Positions 26,401 through 37,102 are shown, counted from the stretch's first letter. The stretch is DNA of 64,000 nt from Eulemur rufifrons (GCF_041146395.1 NC_090989.1:246812843-246876842); one strand, 5' to 3'. A program made the numbers and translations. The notes: a model not told the origin generated them from the letters alone.

Positions 26401-27100
26401 ATTAATGCAAACTGAATTGGGGAAGAATCTTTGGGTCAGGGAGGGAAAAGAATCAGCACAATTTACCGTCTTGATAGGACTCTAACTTTTCCCTCAGTAG
26501 AGAGAAAAAAAATCAGTAAGTGTTTTTCGATCCACTTTGTTTCTTCTCACTTTGAAAACAAGAGGGATTCCCCCTATCTATCCAAGATAACTTTCAAAAT
26601 AAAAACCAAAATCTACTTGGTAAGGAAGCCGGGAGAAATCCTGAAGTTGCCTATTCAAGGTGATACTGTGTGTAGAGTATGCGAATAGAGAACATCAGAG
26701 CAGCAGTAGCTAGATGTTCCCTTCGCCCAGCAGCAATCTAGCCTGGAGGCAGCTATCACGTTTTAAACAGATCCTTAACTATGCACAGATCACCCTGGTT
26801 TGTGTTGGCATCTGAGAACTCCTTCTTATCCAGAGAGTTTTTGAACATCTGAATTCTTGATCTTAGCTATTGGTGAATATTACCTTATAATTATATATAA
26901 CCATTGCCTCTTTTGCCATTTTCTATTAACTCATTAGCAGCAACTGATGAAAGTAAAATCAAGAGGTGGTTAAATGGATCATTTGAATTATTAACACCTA
27001 CCTTGCATTTTACAGGTACATCTAGTGGCACACCACCTTCTGGAGAAACCAAGGGCTTTGTTACAGTAAACTGGTCCAGTGTGATATTACAAATATAAAA
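17411..27100. other. Long intergenic stretch, few recognisable repeats
   Basis: About 9.7 kb immediately 3' of LINGO2 in which I recognise no full repeat copy and no gene. It holds only small low-complexity patches: a T run at about 21244-21259, an A run at about 22239-22251, an AT patch near 21487-21506, and a 12-base tandem pair near 24360-24383. Possible exceptions are too diverged to call. Slow-evolving regulatory or simply unique sequence are both possible. Confidence 0.5.
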
Positions 27101-27135
27101 AATATTCCATTCTGTATCAAAACTAGGCACATGCC

Positions 27136-27141
27136 TTTATT
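27136..27141 (-). promoter_or_regulatory. Candidate distal poly(A) signal of LINGO2
   Basis: The minus strand reads CTATAAATAAAGG here, a canonical AATAAA hexamer. A U-rich stretch follows 35-60 bases downstream (plus strand about 27080-27110), as expected for a cleavage region. Confidence 0.4.
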
Positions 27142-27557
27142 TATAGTAACAGAAGTTAACAGAGTTGGGCAGCTTTGCCTTGGGTCCTGTTTCTTGGCAT
27201 CCTAAATCAGACAAACACGCCTCTCAACATATCTCCGCCCATAACTCCAGGGGTTATGGTTAGTCTAAGGGTTATCTGTAGGCAAAGGAAGGTGAAATCA
27301 CACTTGGATCTATAGTGGTGAGTAACTAAAAGCACAACCTCTCATTCATATTGCTTTAAAACACATACAGCATATATGTTTTAAAAATAAAAAGAAAAGT
27401 AAAGAATATATTGACCTCTTTGTGGTGCTGAACCAACAATATGGTATGATGCAAGGCTTTAACAAATGATCATCATAGATACAAATTGTTCTGTAGAGTA
27501 TGTTTTAGACAAATGTGTCTTTTTAATATGTAAATCCTACACTGTAGGTTGTTCTTT

Positions 27558-27563
27558 TTTATT
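27558..27563 (-). promoter_or_regulatory. Candidate proximal poly(A) signal of LINGO2
   Basis: An AATAAA hexamer on the minus strand, embedded in an A-rich run, 328 bases past the stop codon. The low-complexity setting makes a chance match more likely than for the distal signal. Confidence 0.25.
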
Positions 27564-27890
27564 TTTTCTTTTGTTTTTGCAGTGGTAGAAAATGCTGAAT
27601 AATTGTCCATGAGCATGAGCCAAAGGTTCAAGTTCATTACTGAGATCCCCAGAATGCCAATATTTGCAATGCAAACAATTAGTATCCCACTGTGTGAAGG
27701 GCTCTAACACACGTCTGCCTGCCTCTAGATGGAAAGTCTCCACAAGAAGTCCTTCTGTTTCCACGAACCCTGCTTTGACACAGGGGCAGCTGCACGAAGA
27801 AGCAGCCTCCTAACCTAGTAATTTACCGTGCCAGACTGTCTTACTGATTGCCAACAATGACAAAGAGACAGTAGTGTGAGTGGTGGACCC

Positions 27891-29711
27891 TCAAATCATT
27901 TTCATGTTGAACCTCCTGGGTCCAGCCACCTCCCCTTCCACAACAGCACCATTGTTTTTTCGGGGCACGTACTCAAGGTCAATGCTGTTTTTGTGCTTGC
28001 CTTTCCCTCGGCTCCACACAAAAAGGAGAAGAAAACAAAATAAAACCACTCCCAGAAATGTGAAACAGCCCATGGCTGTAGATACCAGTATTGTTTTAAG
28101 GTCCAGGGAAAAAGTATTGGCATTGGTGCCATTGGAAACGGTGTCATTGGAGTCAGTCATGTACATAGGGGTCCTGTTTGCGTAAAGAAAGCGATCTGAA
28201 GTGAATCCTTTCACAGTTAAGGAGGCTGTGAAGGTGTCATTCCCAGCAGCATTGCTAGCAATGCAAACATACATCCCACTGTCTTGATCCTGGGCAAATC
28301 GGATTTCCAAGGTGCCATCACCCAGTACGGTGGCTCTTCCATTGGACTTGGCGGTGATGAAACGCCTTCGGGGTGTCACCCAGGATATCACAGGCTGTGG
28401 GTCTCCATCAGCATTGCATTCTAGCTGAACTGTCTGCCCTTCATCCACTAGCAGATGCTGCAACTTCTTTTCACGGATTTTGGGTTTTTTGCAGGTAAAG
28501 TAAAAAGAAAGGGCAGTGCTATGGAAATCCTTGAATGACCTCTCACGGATAGTGTCTGGGCCAGCACACATGGGCTGCTGGCCACCAAACTGTAGTGTGG
28601 GCTGTCGCTGCAAGATCCAGAGGAGACGGCAGTCACAGGCCAATGGGTTGTTATTAATACTCAGGACCTCCAGAGCCCTAGGGGAGGAGAACACATTCTC
28701 TTCCAATGTTTCCAGCAGGTTCTGAGACACATTGAGCACGCGTAGGAAGTGGAGCCCTTGGAAAGAGTGAGGCTCGATGGTGCGAAGCTGGGCCCCCACT
28801 ATATGAAGCTCCTGAAGGCGGGTCAGGTCAGAGAACATGCCTGCTTCAATAGTGCTGATGGGATTGTAGGAAAGGTTAAGATGGGTCAGGTATACCAGGT
28901 GTTTAAAGGCAAGGAAAGGTACAGTGGACAGGTTGGTATTGGTGATAGAAAGGGATGTGAGGTTGAGACCATAGAGGCTATTGGCAGGCATCATATCTAG
29001 TAAAGGCCAGTAGTCAATTTCTAGGTGTTTCAGGTGGAACAATCTTTTAAAGGCATAGACAGGCATGTTGTTGATGTTGAGATGCTTCAGATGCAGGCTG
29101 ATGAGGCTGCGGAGGTGGGAGAGGGCTTCTGTTGGTACTGCTGTTAAGTTGCATTTCTCCAGGGTGAGCTGCTCTAAGCTAAGTAGCCCACTGAAGGCCC
29201 TGTGAGAGATATAAACCAAATCATTGTCCCCCACTTCTAGGGACTTCAGGTTATGTAGATCCTGGAACATGTAGTCTAGTAAAATGACAATCTTATTCTC
29301 ACTAATGTCAAGCTTGGTGAGATTGGAGAGCCCCGTGAATACCCCCAAAGGGACCAACTTGAGGCGATTGCCTTTCAGGCGGAGAGAACGCAGGTTAAAG
29401 AGATTGTTAAATGCTCCTGGCTCCACATTGGCAATGATGTTGTCACTCAAGTCTATCTCCTCCAGCAGAGGATATGATATGAATTCTTCAGGGTTGACGC
29501 TTTTCAGCCTGTTTTTACTGAGGTCCAAGATTTTGGTCTCGATGGGAATGCCCTCTGGGATGGCGATCAGCCGCCTTCTGTGGCAGCTGACAGATTTGTT
29601 CTGGGCAGAGCATTCACAGCGAGCCGGGCAGCCAATGGTGGATCCCATGAAGATTAACACCACAGCCAGACCCAGGAATGGCTGCCAGCATGATATGGCC
29701 GTGTGAAGCAT
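27891..29711 (-). CDS. LINGO2: LINGO2, leucine-rich repeat and Ig domain-containing protein 2
   Basis: A complete 606-codon frame, the length known for mammalian LINGO2, in a single exon. A hydrophobic signal peptide covers about residues 1-27. A cysteine-bearing LRR N-cap follows (Cys28, 32, 34, 43), then about twelve leucine-rich repeats from 58 to 343 with repeated LxxLxLxxN-like blocks. An LRR C-cap covers about 355-409 (NPLACDC motif), an Ig-like C2 domain about 410-499 (Cys in LECNADG paired with Cys in DSGMYVCIA), and one membrane span about 546-566. A short basic tail with the IDLEYVPRK element follows, ending in NMKMI. Several N-x-S/T sequons fit an extracellular ectodomain. The family member LINGO1 partners the Nogo receptor complex in neurons; LINGO2 is neuronal, and its ligands are less settled. 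The ATG has a purine at -3, and an in-frame TGA (29739-29741) lies ten codons upstream, fixing the start. No frameshift or truncation is seen. Confidence 0.98.
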   Translation of the reverse strand: MLHTAISCWQPFLGLAVVLIFMGSTIGCPARCECSAQNKSVSCHRRRLIAIPEGIPIETKILDLSKNRLKSVNPEEFISYPLLEEIDLSDNIIANVEPGAFNNLFNLRSLRLKGNRLKLVPLGVFTGLSNLTKLDISENKIVILLDYMFQDLHNLKSLEVGDNDLVYISHRAFSGLLSLEQLTLEKCNLTAVPTEALSHLRSLISLHLKHLNINNMPVYAFKRLFHLKHLEIDYWPLLDMMPANSLYGLNLTSLSITNTNLSTVPFLAFKHLVYLTHLNLSYNPISTIEAGMFSDLTRLQELHIVGAQLRTIEPHSFQGLHFLRVLNVSQNLLETLEENVFSSPRALEVLSINNNPLACDCRLLWILQRQPTLQFGGQQPMCAGPDTIRERSFKDFHSTALSFYFTCKKPKIREKKLQHLLVDEGQTVQLECNADGDPQPVISWVTPRRRFITAKSNGRATVLGDGTLEIRFAQDQDSGMYVCIASNAAGNDTFTASLTVKGFTSDRFLYANRTPMYMTDSNDTVSNGTNANTFSLDLKTILVSTAMGCFTFLGVVLFCFLLLFVWSRGKGKHKNSIDLEYVPRKNNGAVVEGEVAGPRRFNMKMI

Positions 29712-29748
29712 GACTCCACTTCTTAGTCTACACCTTGGTCACAGGCCT
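29712..29748 (-). other. LINGO2: LINGO2 5' UTR segment and splice acceptor
   Basis: Reading the minus strand, a pyrimidine-rich tract (plus strand about 29751-29785) ends in TTCTGTGCAG, with the AG at 29748-29747. This leaves 35 bases of 5' UTR (29746-29712) before the ATG. The CTCAACT element near 29780 could serve as branch point. The arrangement matches LINGO genes, whose coding exon is preceded by non-coding exons. Confidence 0.8.
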
Positions 29749-29814
29749 GCACAGAAGGGGTGAAAGAAGGGAGGAAGAGAAGTTGAGTGAGGACAGAGAT
29801 AGGTGAAGGGGCAC

Positions 29815-30065
29815 AAATAGCTCAGCAAGTATAATGGAAAGGACATTGGATTTGGATTCAGCCAGATCTGGGCTTACACCTGAGGGTTGCCATTATTAGT
29901 GAGGGGATCGTGGTCAAGTTGTTTGACCTCTCTGCACCTCAGTTTTCTTGGCTGTAAAATGGGGATGATAGGGGTGATAATAGTAGTAGCTTCCCAGAGT
30001 TATCATGACAATTTCAGTGTTTGACAACTATAAAGAGATAAATACAGTGTCTGGCACAGACTATG
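29815..30065 (+). repeat. MIR SINE, forward
   Basis: A well preserved MIR 70 bases from the LINGO2 acceptor: 'aaaggacattggatttggat', 'atctgggcttacacctgagg', 'tggtcaagttgtttgacctc' then 'tctgcacctcagttttcttg', 'ctgtaaaatggggatgatag', 'gtgtctggcacagactatga'. It lies antisense to the gene. Confidence 0.88.
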
Positions 30066-30769
30066 AGGCAAAACAGCATAAATTTCACACTCAAAAGGCT
30101 CTATTTTGAATTCAAATGAGAGAAACAGAGGTCAATGGCTCAGAGGAAACCAGTTCAGCTTGAATCCGTGTCTGCATTGCTAATGTTTGGGATATCATCC
30201 TTCATTCAAAATGAAGCTCACGGAAGTTTCATTCAGCAGCAGGCCCTTAGGCTCAATGTAGAAAACAAAGTTACATTCATTGCAAGCTGTTGGGATTTTT
30301 ATCTCCACATATACATTTTCTTTTTTAAAAAAATCTTTCAATTTTAAGGAATACCACTTTCAGAATTCAGTGAATTTTGATTTATGAAGAGATTTTCTTA
30401 TTTGAGGCAAACAAAAAGAACCTCAAAATATCCCTGTAATGTTTTTGTGTTTCTTATAGGGATGAGGCAGAATCAATGTACCATGATGACTATGATGAAA
30501 ATGCCCCCTTTGTGATTTTGGGTTAAATATTGAGCCATGGGAAGAGTTGTAATTTTAATGAAAAAAATCTTTTAATAAAAATGAACTATCATTCTTTCAT
30601 ATTCATTTTTTTTCTTTTCCCCATTTCTTTATTAGGAAGAGACTTTCATATTCAAACTCAGATCCAGGGGACTTGTTAAGGTGAAGTTCAGTGGGTACCC
30701 AATGACATTGGAAATATATCTAAATATATTTGAAAAGTTAGTTTAGGTAATGTTATTTTAATTCAGGGA
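30066..30769. other. Intron, no feature recognised
   Basis: AT-rich intron sequence without an assigned repeat. A 70-codon plus-strand frame at 30135-30347 has no recognisable domain. Confidence 0.4.
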
Positions 30770-31860
30770 AAAAAATTTTAAAATATCAACTTTACCCCTT
30801 CCAACAAAATAAATTCCAGATGAATTAAAGATTAAAACGTAAGAAGAAAAAAGGTACTAGAATAAAATTTAATAATTTTATAATATTAGAGTTAAGAAGC
30901 ATGATCTATGAATAAAGCTAGAAACTAGGAAGGAAAAGAATGATTGATTCTATTAAATGCATTTTAAAAATACTGGTATAACAAGCAAACAAATAAAAAC
31001 AACACATACACACAAGCAATTGGTAAACTGGAGAATATATTTAAAACTCCTATTATAGATAAGGGAGTAAGTAAAAAAGGCAAATGCCAGTAGAAAATCA
31101 GGCAATGAATGTTATAACAAAATAGCGAATAAATATATGAATAGATGATTAATCACTAGTAAGCAAAGAGATGCAAATTAAACAATAAGAGTATATAGTT
31201 GTTGCCTGTTAGATTGACAAAGTTTGATAATCATTTTTAGCCAGAATTAACAAGGGTAGAATGAAATAAAAATCCACATACTGTTATAAGGAATATATTA
31301 ATAAACTGGTATAACCTTCAGCAGGTTCAAGTACAACAATTAGAACTTTAGTTGACATTACAAATGTAAATACATCTCAGTTCAATATGCTCATCTCTTT
31401 GACCCATTTTATTCCTATTACTAGCAATGAATCATTAGGAAATAATTGAACTAATATACATAGATGTTTGTTACAGATTTGTCTATAATAGAGCAAAATG
31501 GAAATGTGTAATAGTAGGAGCTAAGTACGTAAGTTATCACCTAGCTGTACAGTAAAATGCCATCTGGCCAATACATATAATTCTTAGGTCTATACTTATT
31601 AACATGGAAAAATGAAATCATGATATATATTCTACTGCTATTTGTGTGCATGAACATATATAAATATATCTATATTTTTATATATATGAATATATACATA
31701 CGCAAGGACAAAACTTGAAGGATATAATGAAAATGTAGACAATAGCAATTATTTTGAGGTTGTGGGATCAAAATGATTTTTTCTTTCTTTTTATAACTTT
31801 ACATGCATTCTGAATTTTTCTACTGTATACCTGCATTACTTTTATAATTAGAAAAATGAA
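30770..31860 (+). mobile_element. Old L1 3' segment, sense (L1M-type)
   Basis: Sense L1 ORF2-end blocks 'attccagatgaattaaagat', 'gcaaagagatgcaaattaaa', 'agattgacaaagtttgataa', then a long diverged 3' region ending with the L1M tail 'acctgcattacttttataat' plus 'tagaaaaat'. A palindromic AT patch lies at about 31655-31700. No open frame remains. Confidence 0.68.
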
Positions 31861-31861
31861 G

Positions 31862-32870
31862 CTATTCTAATTTTTTGAATTTTTCTATTGATACATAATA
31901 TTTGGACATTATTTATAGGGTACATGTGATATTTTGTTACATGCATAGAATGTATAATGATTAAGTCAGGGTATTTAGGATAGCCATCATCTTGAGTATT
32001 TATTATTTCTATGTGTTGGGGACATTTCAAGTTTTTTCTTTTAGCTATTCTGAAATATACAATATATCCTTTTTAACTATAATCCCATTAGAATTTATTC
32101 CTTCTATATAATTGTATGTTTGTAATCATTAACCAACCTCTCTTCATTCCCCCACCCCACATACTCCCTTCCCAGCCTCTGATATCTATCATTCTACTCT
32201 CTAACTCCACGAGATTAACTTTTTACCTCCCATATGTGAGTGAGAACATGTGATACTTGTCTTTCTGTTCTTGGCTTATTTCACTTAACATAATGACTTC
32301 CATTTCCATCTATGTTGCTGCAAATGACATGATTTCATTCTTTATGGCCTAATAGTATTCCATTGTGTATATATACCACATTTTCTTTATCCACATTTGT
32401 CCAACACTTAGGTTGATTACATATCTTTGCTGTTGTGAGTAATGCTGCAATAAACATGGGGGGGGGGGCAGGTATCCCTTTGATATATTGATTTATTTTC
32501 CTTTGTATAAATACCAGTAGTAGGATTTCTGGATTATATGGTAGTTCTATTTTTAGTTTTTTGAGAAATCTCCATACTGTTTTCTATAGTAGCTGTACTA
32601 ATTTACATTTCCACCAGCGGTGTATAAGAGTTCCCTTTTCTTTGCATCCTCCCCAGCATCTGTTATTTTATTTTATTTTATTTTATTTTATTTTTTTGTC
32701 TTTTTAACAATAGCCATTTTAACTGGGGTAAGAAGATATCTCATTTGTGGTTTTGATTTGCATTTGCCTGATGATTAGTGATGCTTAGCATTTTTTGATA
32801 TACATGTTGGCCATTAGTATGTTTTCTTTTGAGAAATGTCTATTCATGTCCTTGAAATTGTTTTGACATC
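31862..32870 (-). mobile_element. Primate-type L1 3' end, antisense (L1PB/L1MA-like)
   Basis: Reads as the reverse complement of an L1 3' UTR plus the end of ORF2: 'gggtacatgtgatattttgt', 'tgattaagtcagggtattta', 'attaaccaacctctcttcat', 'tatgtgagtgagaacatgtg', 'tattccattgtgtatatata', 'agtaatgctgcaataaacat', 'tctccatactgttttctata', 'gaagatatctcatttgtggt'. This 3' UTR type belongs to the L1PB/late L1MA group, which supports a primate or close relative. A poly-G run and a TTTTA run near 32665-32693 interrupt it. Confidence 0.88.
32458..32468 (+). repeat. Poly-G run (11 bases)
   Basis: An uninterrupted G run inside the antisense L1, where the consensus has only a few Gs. It is a local expansion and may be an assembly-sensitive homopolymer. 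Confidence 0.85.
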
Positions 32871-32954
32871 TAGAAAGTCATGGATATATTTTACAATGAA
32901 AGATAAAATTTGTGTGAATTTTTTAAAAGGTTCAAATAAGTCATTTATTTAAAT

Positions 32955-33265
32955 GTCTGTGGTTTCAGTTATCCATGATCAACTGTGGTTCAAAAGTAGG
33001 TAGGTACAATACAACAAAATAATTTGAGAGAGAGAGGGAGAGACCACATTCATGTAACTTTTATTGTAGCATCTTGTTATAATTGTTCTACTTTTTAGCA
33101 ATTATTGTTGTTAATCTCTTACTGTGACTAATTTATAAATTAAACTTTACCATGAATGTGTACACATTGCAAAAAACAGTATATATAGGGTTTGGTATTA
33201 TCTGCAGTTTCAGGCATCCACTGGGGTCTTGGAACATATCCCCTGCAGCTAAGGGGAACTATTGT
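32955..33265. mobile_element. Tigger-type non-autonomous DNA transposon
   Basis: The ends are typical of TcMar-Tigger derivatives: left 'ggtttcagttatccatgatc' then 'aactgtggttc', right 'gtttcaggcatccactgggg', 'tcttggaacatatcccctgc' and 'agctaaggggaactattgta'. An AG-rich run lies near 33027-33044. The exact subfamily is not assigned. Confidence 0.65.
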
Positions 33266-33274
33266 AATACAAGC

Positions 33275-34570
33275 TTCACCACATGGAAAGTATTCCCTGA
33301 TCCTCTACTTCTTAAAGAGTTTGTGTAGGATTGTTATTAATTCTTTCCAAAATATTTGACAGAAATTAGTGGTGAAACCAACCAAGCTTAGAATTTTCTT
33401 TTGCATGAATGTTTTGAAGTACAAATTAATTTCCTTAGGAGATATTGGAATCTAGATTTTCTATTTCCTTTTGTGTCAGTTTTGGTAATTTGTTTCTTTC
33501 AAGGAATTTTTCTATTTCATCTAAGTTATCAAATTTATTTGACTTAAGATGTCATACAGTTCCCTTATTATTCTCCTAATGTCTATGAAATCTAGAAGTT
33601 GTCTGTTTCATTGCTGATATTGGTAAGTTGTGCCTTTATTTTTTCTTGAGAAGTCTACCTAGAATTGTTTCAATTTCATTGAATTTTTCAAAGAACCAGA
33701 TTTTGCTTGTATTGATTTTTCTCTATTTTGTATCCTTTTTATCTCATTATTTTCTGTTTCTATCCTTACTATTCGTGATACTCTATGTACTTTGGGTTTA
33801 AGTCCCTTTTTAATTTTTTTACCTTTCTAAGATGGAATCCTGGGTCATTAATTTTGGACTTTTCCTCTCTAATATAACATATAGTTTATAATATAAACTA
33901 TAACTATCCTCCTCATGCATTGTTTCAGCTGCATTTGATAAATTTTGATTTTTTAAAAAATATTATTCAGTCAAAAATATTTTCTAATTTACTTTGTGCT
34001 TTTTTTCTTTGACCCATGGATGGTTTAGGATTTAGTTGGTTTATTTTCAAAAATTTAGATCTTTTCTAGATATCTTTTTGTTCTTTATTTCCAATTTAAT
34101 TCTGTTATGGTCAGAGAACATACTATGCAAAATTTCAGTCTTTTGAAATCTACTGAGATTGCTTTCTTGGACCAGCACATGATCAATCTTGCTGACCATT
34201 CCATGTGCACTTGAAATGGATGTGTATTTGCAATTTGGGGTTGTAGTGGTCACTAAACATTAGTAAAGTTAATGTGGTTGATTGTGTTGTTCAGATCTTC
34301 TAAATCCTTATTAATTTTTTTAAGTTACTCTATCAATTACTGAAAATAGTGTTAACATTCCAAACTATGAATGTGAATTTGTCTATGTATCCTTAAGTTC
34401 TGTAGGTTTTGGTTTCATGTATGTAAAAGTTCTCATATTAAGCACATGTTCAATTTCTGATGTATAGATCTTTTATCATTAAGAAGGATCCATCTTTGTC
34501 TCTAGTAACACTCCTAGTCTTTAAGTCATTTCTTTTAGGCAATATTTTTAGGTTTATTGCATTTTAGTTC
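33275..34570 (-). mobile_element. L1 ORF2 5'-half remnant, antisense
   Basis: Antisense L1 ORF2 from the endonuclease into the start of the reverse transcriptase. The minus-strand frame at 34047-34253 keeps the endonuclease-end motif as FSDHNRIKLEI, preceded by KIDHVLVQESNLSRF. Further left, 'tttctttgacccatggatgg', 'tctgttatggtcagagaaca' and 'cattgaatttttcaaagaac' plus 'cagattttgc' are standard antisense blocks. Stops and indels show it is dead. It is older-looking than the L1 at 31862-32870, so it is probably a separate insertion. Confidence 0.82.
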
Positions 34571-34586
34571 ATTCTTTACTTTTCAG

Positions 34587-34649
34587 AAAATAAGATATTG
34601 AAATATATGACTAAAATAAGATATTGAAAATAAGATATTGAAATATATG
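34587..34649 (+). repeat. Short direct-repeat cluster
   Basis: A 23-base unit starting 'aaaataagatattgaaatat' occurs at 34587-34609 and again at 34627-34649, with a partial copy at 34613-34630 between them. It looks like a local slippage duplication. Confidence 0.9.
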
Positions 34650-35191
34650 TTCAAAATAACAATAAAAAACAACTAGCTTCATTCCATTTTGGCATTAAGA
34701 TCTTAAAAAAGACAAGCTGTTAACATCTGGTTGCTCTTCTCATCGAATATGTTGAGAAATAGAGTCTCTAGTTATTAAATCTAGAGCTGAAACTATTTTC
34801 AAATAATTATGTTCCACTATTCACAGTCCACTGGAAACACACTTGAAGCCAAACATTTCCCTGACTGCAGAAGGTGAAATGATAATATACAATAAAACAT
34901 GATCCTGAGAAGTATCTATACAGACAATATTGCTCCACCATTGTTGATTCCCTATCTTGCAGCAATAATTTCCCCCCAGCAAATATCCTTTGCCTGGTTC
35001 ATGGGCTATCTTTCTGTTGTTTTCTCTTTTGCTCTTGGATTTCTACTTGTCTCTTGAGTTTTTTTCCTGTCTTTCTCCTTCTTGCTTTATTTTCTTTGAG
35101 CTTTAATTTTAATGTTGTATTTCAAGTCCTCTTTTTACTTTTTAATCTATATTTCATCTTATTTTTATTTGTTGCTCTAGGGATTAGAGGA
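34650..35191. other. Intron, no feature recognised
   Basis: Unique-looking AT-rich sequence, including a T-rich stretch at about 35010-35170 that may be diverged L1. Nothing is assignable. Confidence 0.35.
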
Positions 35192-35560
35192 TACAGATGA
35201 TCCCTGACTTACGATAGTTGACTTACAATTTTCTGACTTTAGGATGGTACAAAAGTGATATGCATTCAGTAGAAACCATACTTCAAGTACCCATACAACC
35301 ATTCTATTTTTCATTTTCAGTATAGTATTCAATCAGTTATATGAGATATTCAACACTTTGTTATAAAATAGGCTTGTGTTAGATGATTTTGCCCAACTGT
35401 AGGGTAATGTAATTGTACTGAGAGTGTTTAAGGTAGGGTAGGCTAAGATATGATATTTGATAGGTTAGGTGTATTAAATGCAAATATTGACTTATAATAT
35501 TTTCAGCATATGATGGGTTTAATGGGATGTAACCCCATTGTAAGTTGAGGAGCATCTGTA
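35192..35560. mobile_element. Tigger-type MITE with intact terminal inverted repeats
   Basis: A compact element bounded by inverted ends: left 'tacagatgatccctgactta', right end reverse complement 'tacagatgctcctcaactta'. The outermost TA on each side fits the TA target of Tc1/mariner elements. Inner blocks 'gatgattttgcccaactgta', 'tttaaggtagggtaggctaa' and 'ataggttaggtgtattaaat' match a known primate Tigger-derived non-autonomous family. It does not encode a transposase. Confidence 0.88.
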
Positions 35561-35649
35561 CATCTTTATCACAATATACTTTAATGTTCAATTGATTGAA
35601 GTAAAATATTGGAGCCTTGGAACAGTATATTTTAGTTTACACTCCTCCC

Positions 35650-36010
35650 CCCATCCTTGGTGGAGAGAGGTTTAATGAGTTCTAGGCATGGGAGCAGTAT
35701 GTGCAAAGGCTTGGAAACAATGGGAAACACTCTATGATTGGGGACTTAGAGTTCAGAACAATTGGAACAAAAACTGAGGAGAAAAAGACTCTGAAGAGGT
35801 AATTAGGGGAATGATTTACAAGGGGCTTGTAAACTGTGATAAACTGTACCTTATCCTGAGGGCAATGGCAAGCCATTAAAGTGTTTTATGCAAAAGAGTG
35901 GTATGATCAGATTTACATTTTGTAGAGATTATCTGACTTCAACATGAAAAATAGACTTACAGGAAAGAAAGACTTGAAGCTGGAAATTCAGGACACTATT
36001 GTATAAGTTT
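35650..36010 (+). repeat. Ancient interspersed repeat, copy B
   Basis: Same family as 7520-7850. Blocks: 'gggagcagtatgtgcaaagg', 'tacaaggggcttgtaaactg', 'ccttatcctgagggcaatgg' then 'caagccattaaagtgtttta', 'gtggtatgatcagatttaca'. The family name is not assigned. Confidence 0.55.
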
Positions 36011-36498
36011 CAAGCCAGGAAGAACTGTGGTTGCAACCAGGGTCTTGGGAGTAGGCTTGGGTAAATGGACAAATTAAGGAGGCTTTCTGAGACAGAACAG
36101 AAACGCTTCAGTTATGGATTGGCTGCAGAGGGTGTAGGACAGGAGTCGCAGAGATTATTTTCTGTCTTTTGGCAACTGGGTGAGATCTGGTGTCCTTCAC
36201 TGAGATGGGGAACATAAAGCAGTTATAGGATGAGAAATTCCTGGTTCTCTCAAATGTGTCCATCACAGGACCACAAGTGTGGGGTCCCTGGTCAGAGTAA
36301 TGATTTTCCACTTCTTGAAAATAATATTTTTCTAATTTCTTTTAGTATTTCTTTGGTAGGGCAGGGAAAATGTATTTTTTATTACAATTATATGGCTCTT
36401 TATGTTCAATATAAAAGTTATATGCTTTATAATGTTCAGTTCCTTTTAAATTGATAGTACAGAGTGAGTAATTTTTAAATAAGTTCACTGGAGAGTAC
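36011..36498. other. Intron, no gene seen
   Basis: 36011-36200 may be the decayed continuation of the ancient repeat at 35650 ('gtgggagacc'-like blocks are not clear). 36320-36498 is AT-rich and unassigned. AGTAC at 36494-36498 is the left target-site copy of the following LTR. Confidence 0.4.
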
Positions 36499-37097
36499 TA
36501 ATAGGTGGCCTTACTAATAACCTATCCAACGGAGGAAAACAAGCTAACAGAAAGTAAGAGAAATAAACTCACAGCACATAGTTGCCCTGTGGAAGAGAAA
36601 ACTCACAACACAACTACCCCCTTTGTTTTGTTTTAATTAAAACACCTGTACCCTAACTCATTCTCTCTAACAGCTTCGTTTTCCCAGCCTTGAAGATCCC
36701 TAAGTGGACAATACGGTATGAACTTCCCTCTCCAGCTCTCTGCCTCAGTTCCTGCCAGCAACAATTTCAAGGACTCAGGTAAGCTGGCCTCACAGAGAAA
36801 AGAGAAAAAATAAAAAGCACCTGCGATACCTTTCCAACACTTCTGTTATCAGTCTTCTGAAGCAGAGGGGAAAAAAGTTATTTTTACCCTTTAAAAACTC
36901 CAAACATCTTTTCCTTAATTGCCTGGTACTTCCTTCCTTCCTCTGTGTGTCATGGTCATTTCTTCCTTTTCTCTCTTTCTCTCTCTTTCTTTCTTTCTCA
37001 GAAAAATAAACTTTTTGCTTTTATATATCCTAATCTCTTCATGAGTGATCTTTCTCCACCCACAGCATGAGCAGCTAGTGAGCTTTCCACCCTTACA
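36499..37097 (+). mobile_element. Solo LTR, copy 1 of an ERV-like family
   Basis: A 599-base LTR-like unit flanked by an exact 5-base duplication, AGTAC (36494-36498 and 37098-37102). It ends in CACCCTTACA, has a polyadenylation hexamer AATAAA near 37006 after a CT-rich tract, and aligns by eye along its length with 42575-43145 (shared 'aacagaaagtaagag', 'aataaactcacagcaca', 'gcctcacagagaaaagagaa', 'cacttctgttatcag', 'tgatctttctccacccaca'). The 5' end has lost the TG start. It is inserted antisense to LINGO2. No viral genes adjoin it. Confidence 0.78.
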
Positions 37098-37102
37098 AGT
37101 AC

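Larger units (their letters stand above)
27115..27890 (-). other. LINGO2: Presumed LINGO2 3' UTR
   Basis: This is the sequence directly after the LINGO2 stop codon, reading leftward. It is AT-rich, has no splice-like break, and carries AATAAA on the minus strand at 27558-27563 and 27136-27141. The left end is placed near the distal signal and is an estimate; a longer or shorter UTR cannot be excluded from sequence alone. Confidence 0.5.

Noticed and set aside
27902..28147. 81-codon minus-strand frame inside LINGO2
   Set aside because: It is a frame-shifted reading of the LINGO2 membrane and cytoplasmic segment.
29284..29706. 140-codon plus-strand open frame opposite the LINGO2 N-terminal half
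   Set aside because: It is the antisense shadow of the leucine-rich repeat coding sequence, has no known domain, and lacks promoter or splice context.
34047..34253. Minus-strand frame with an endonuclease-like motif
   Set aside because: It is a remnant of L1 ORF2 in a dead element, not a host gene.
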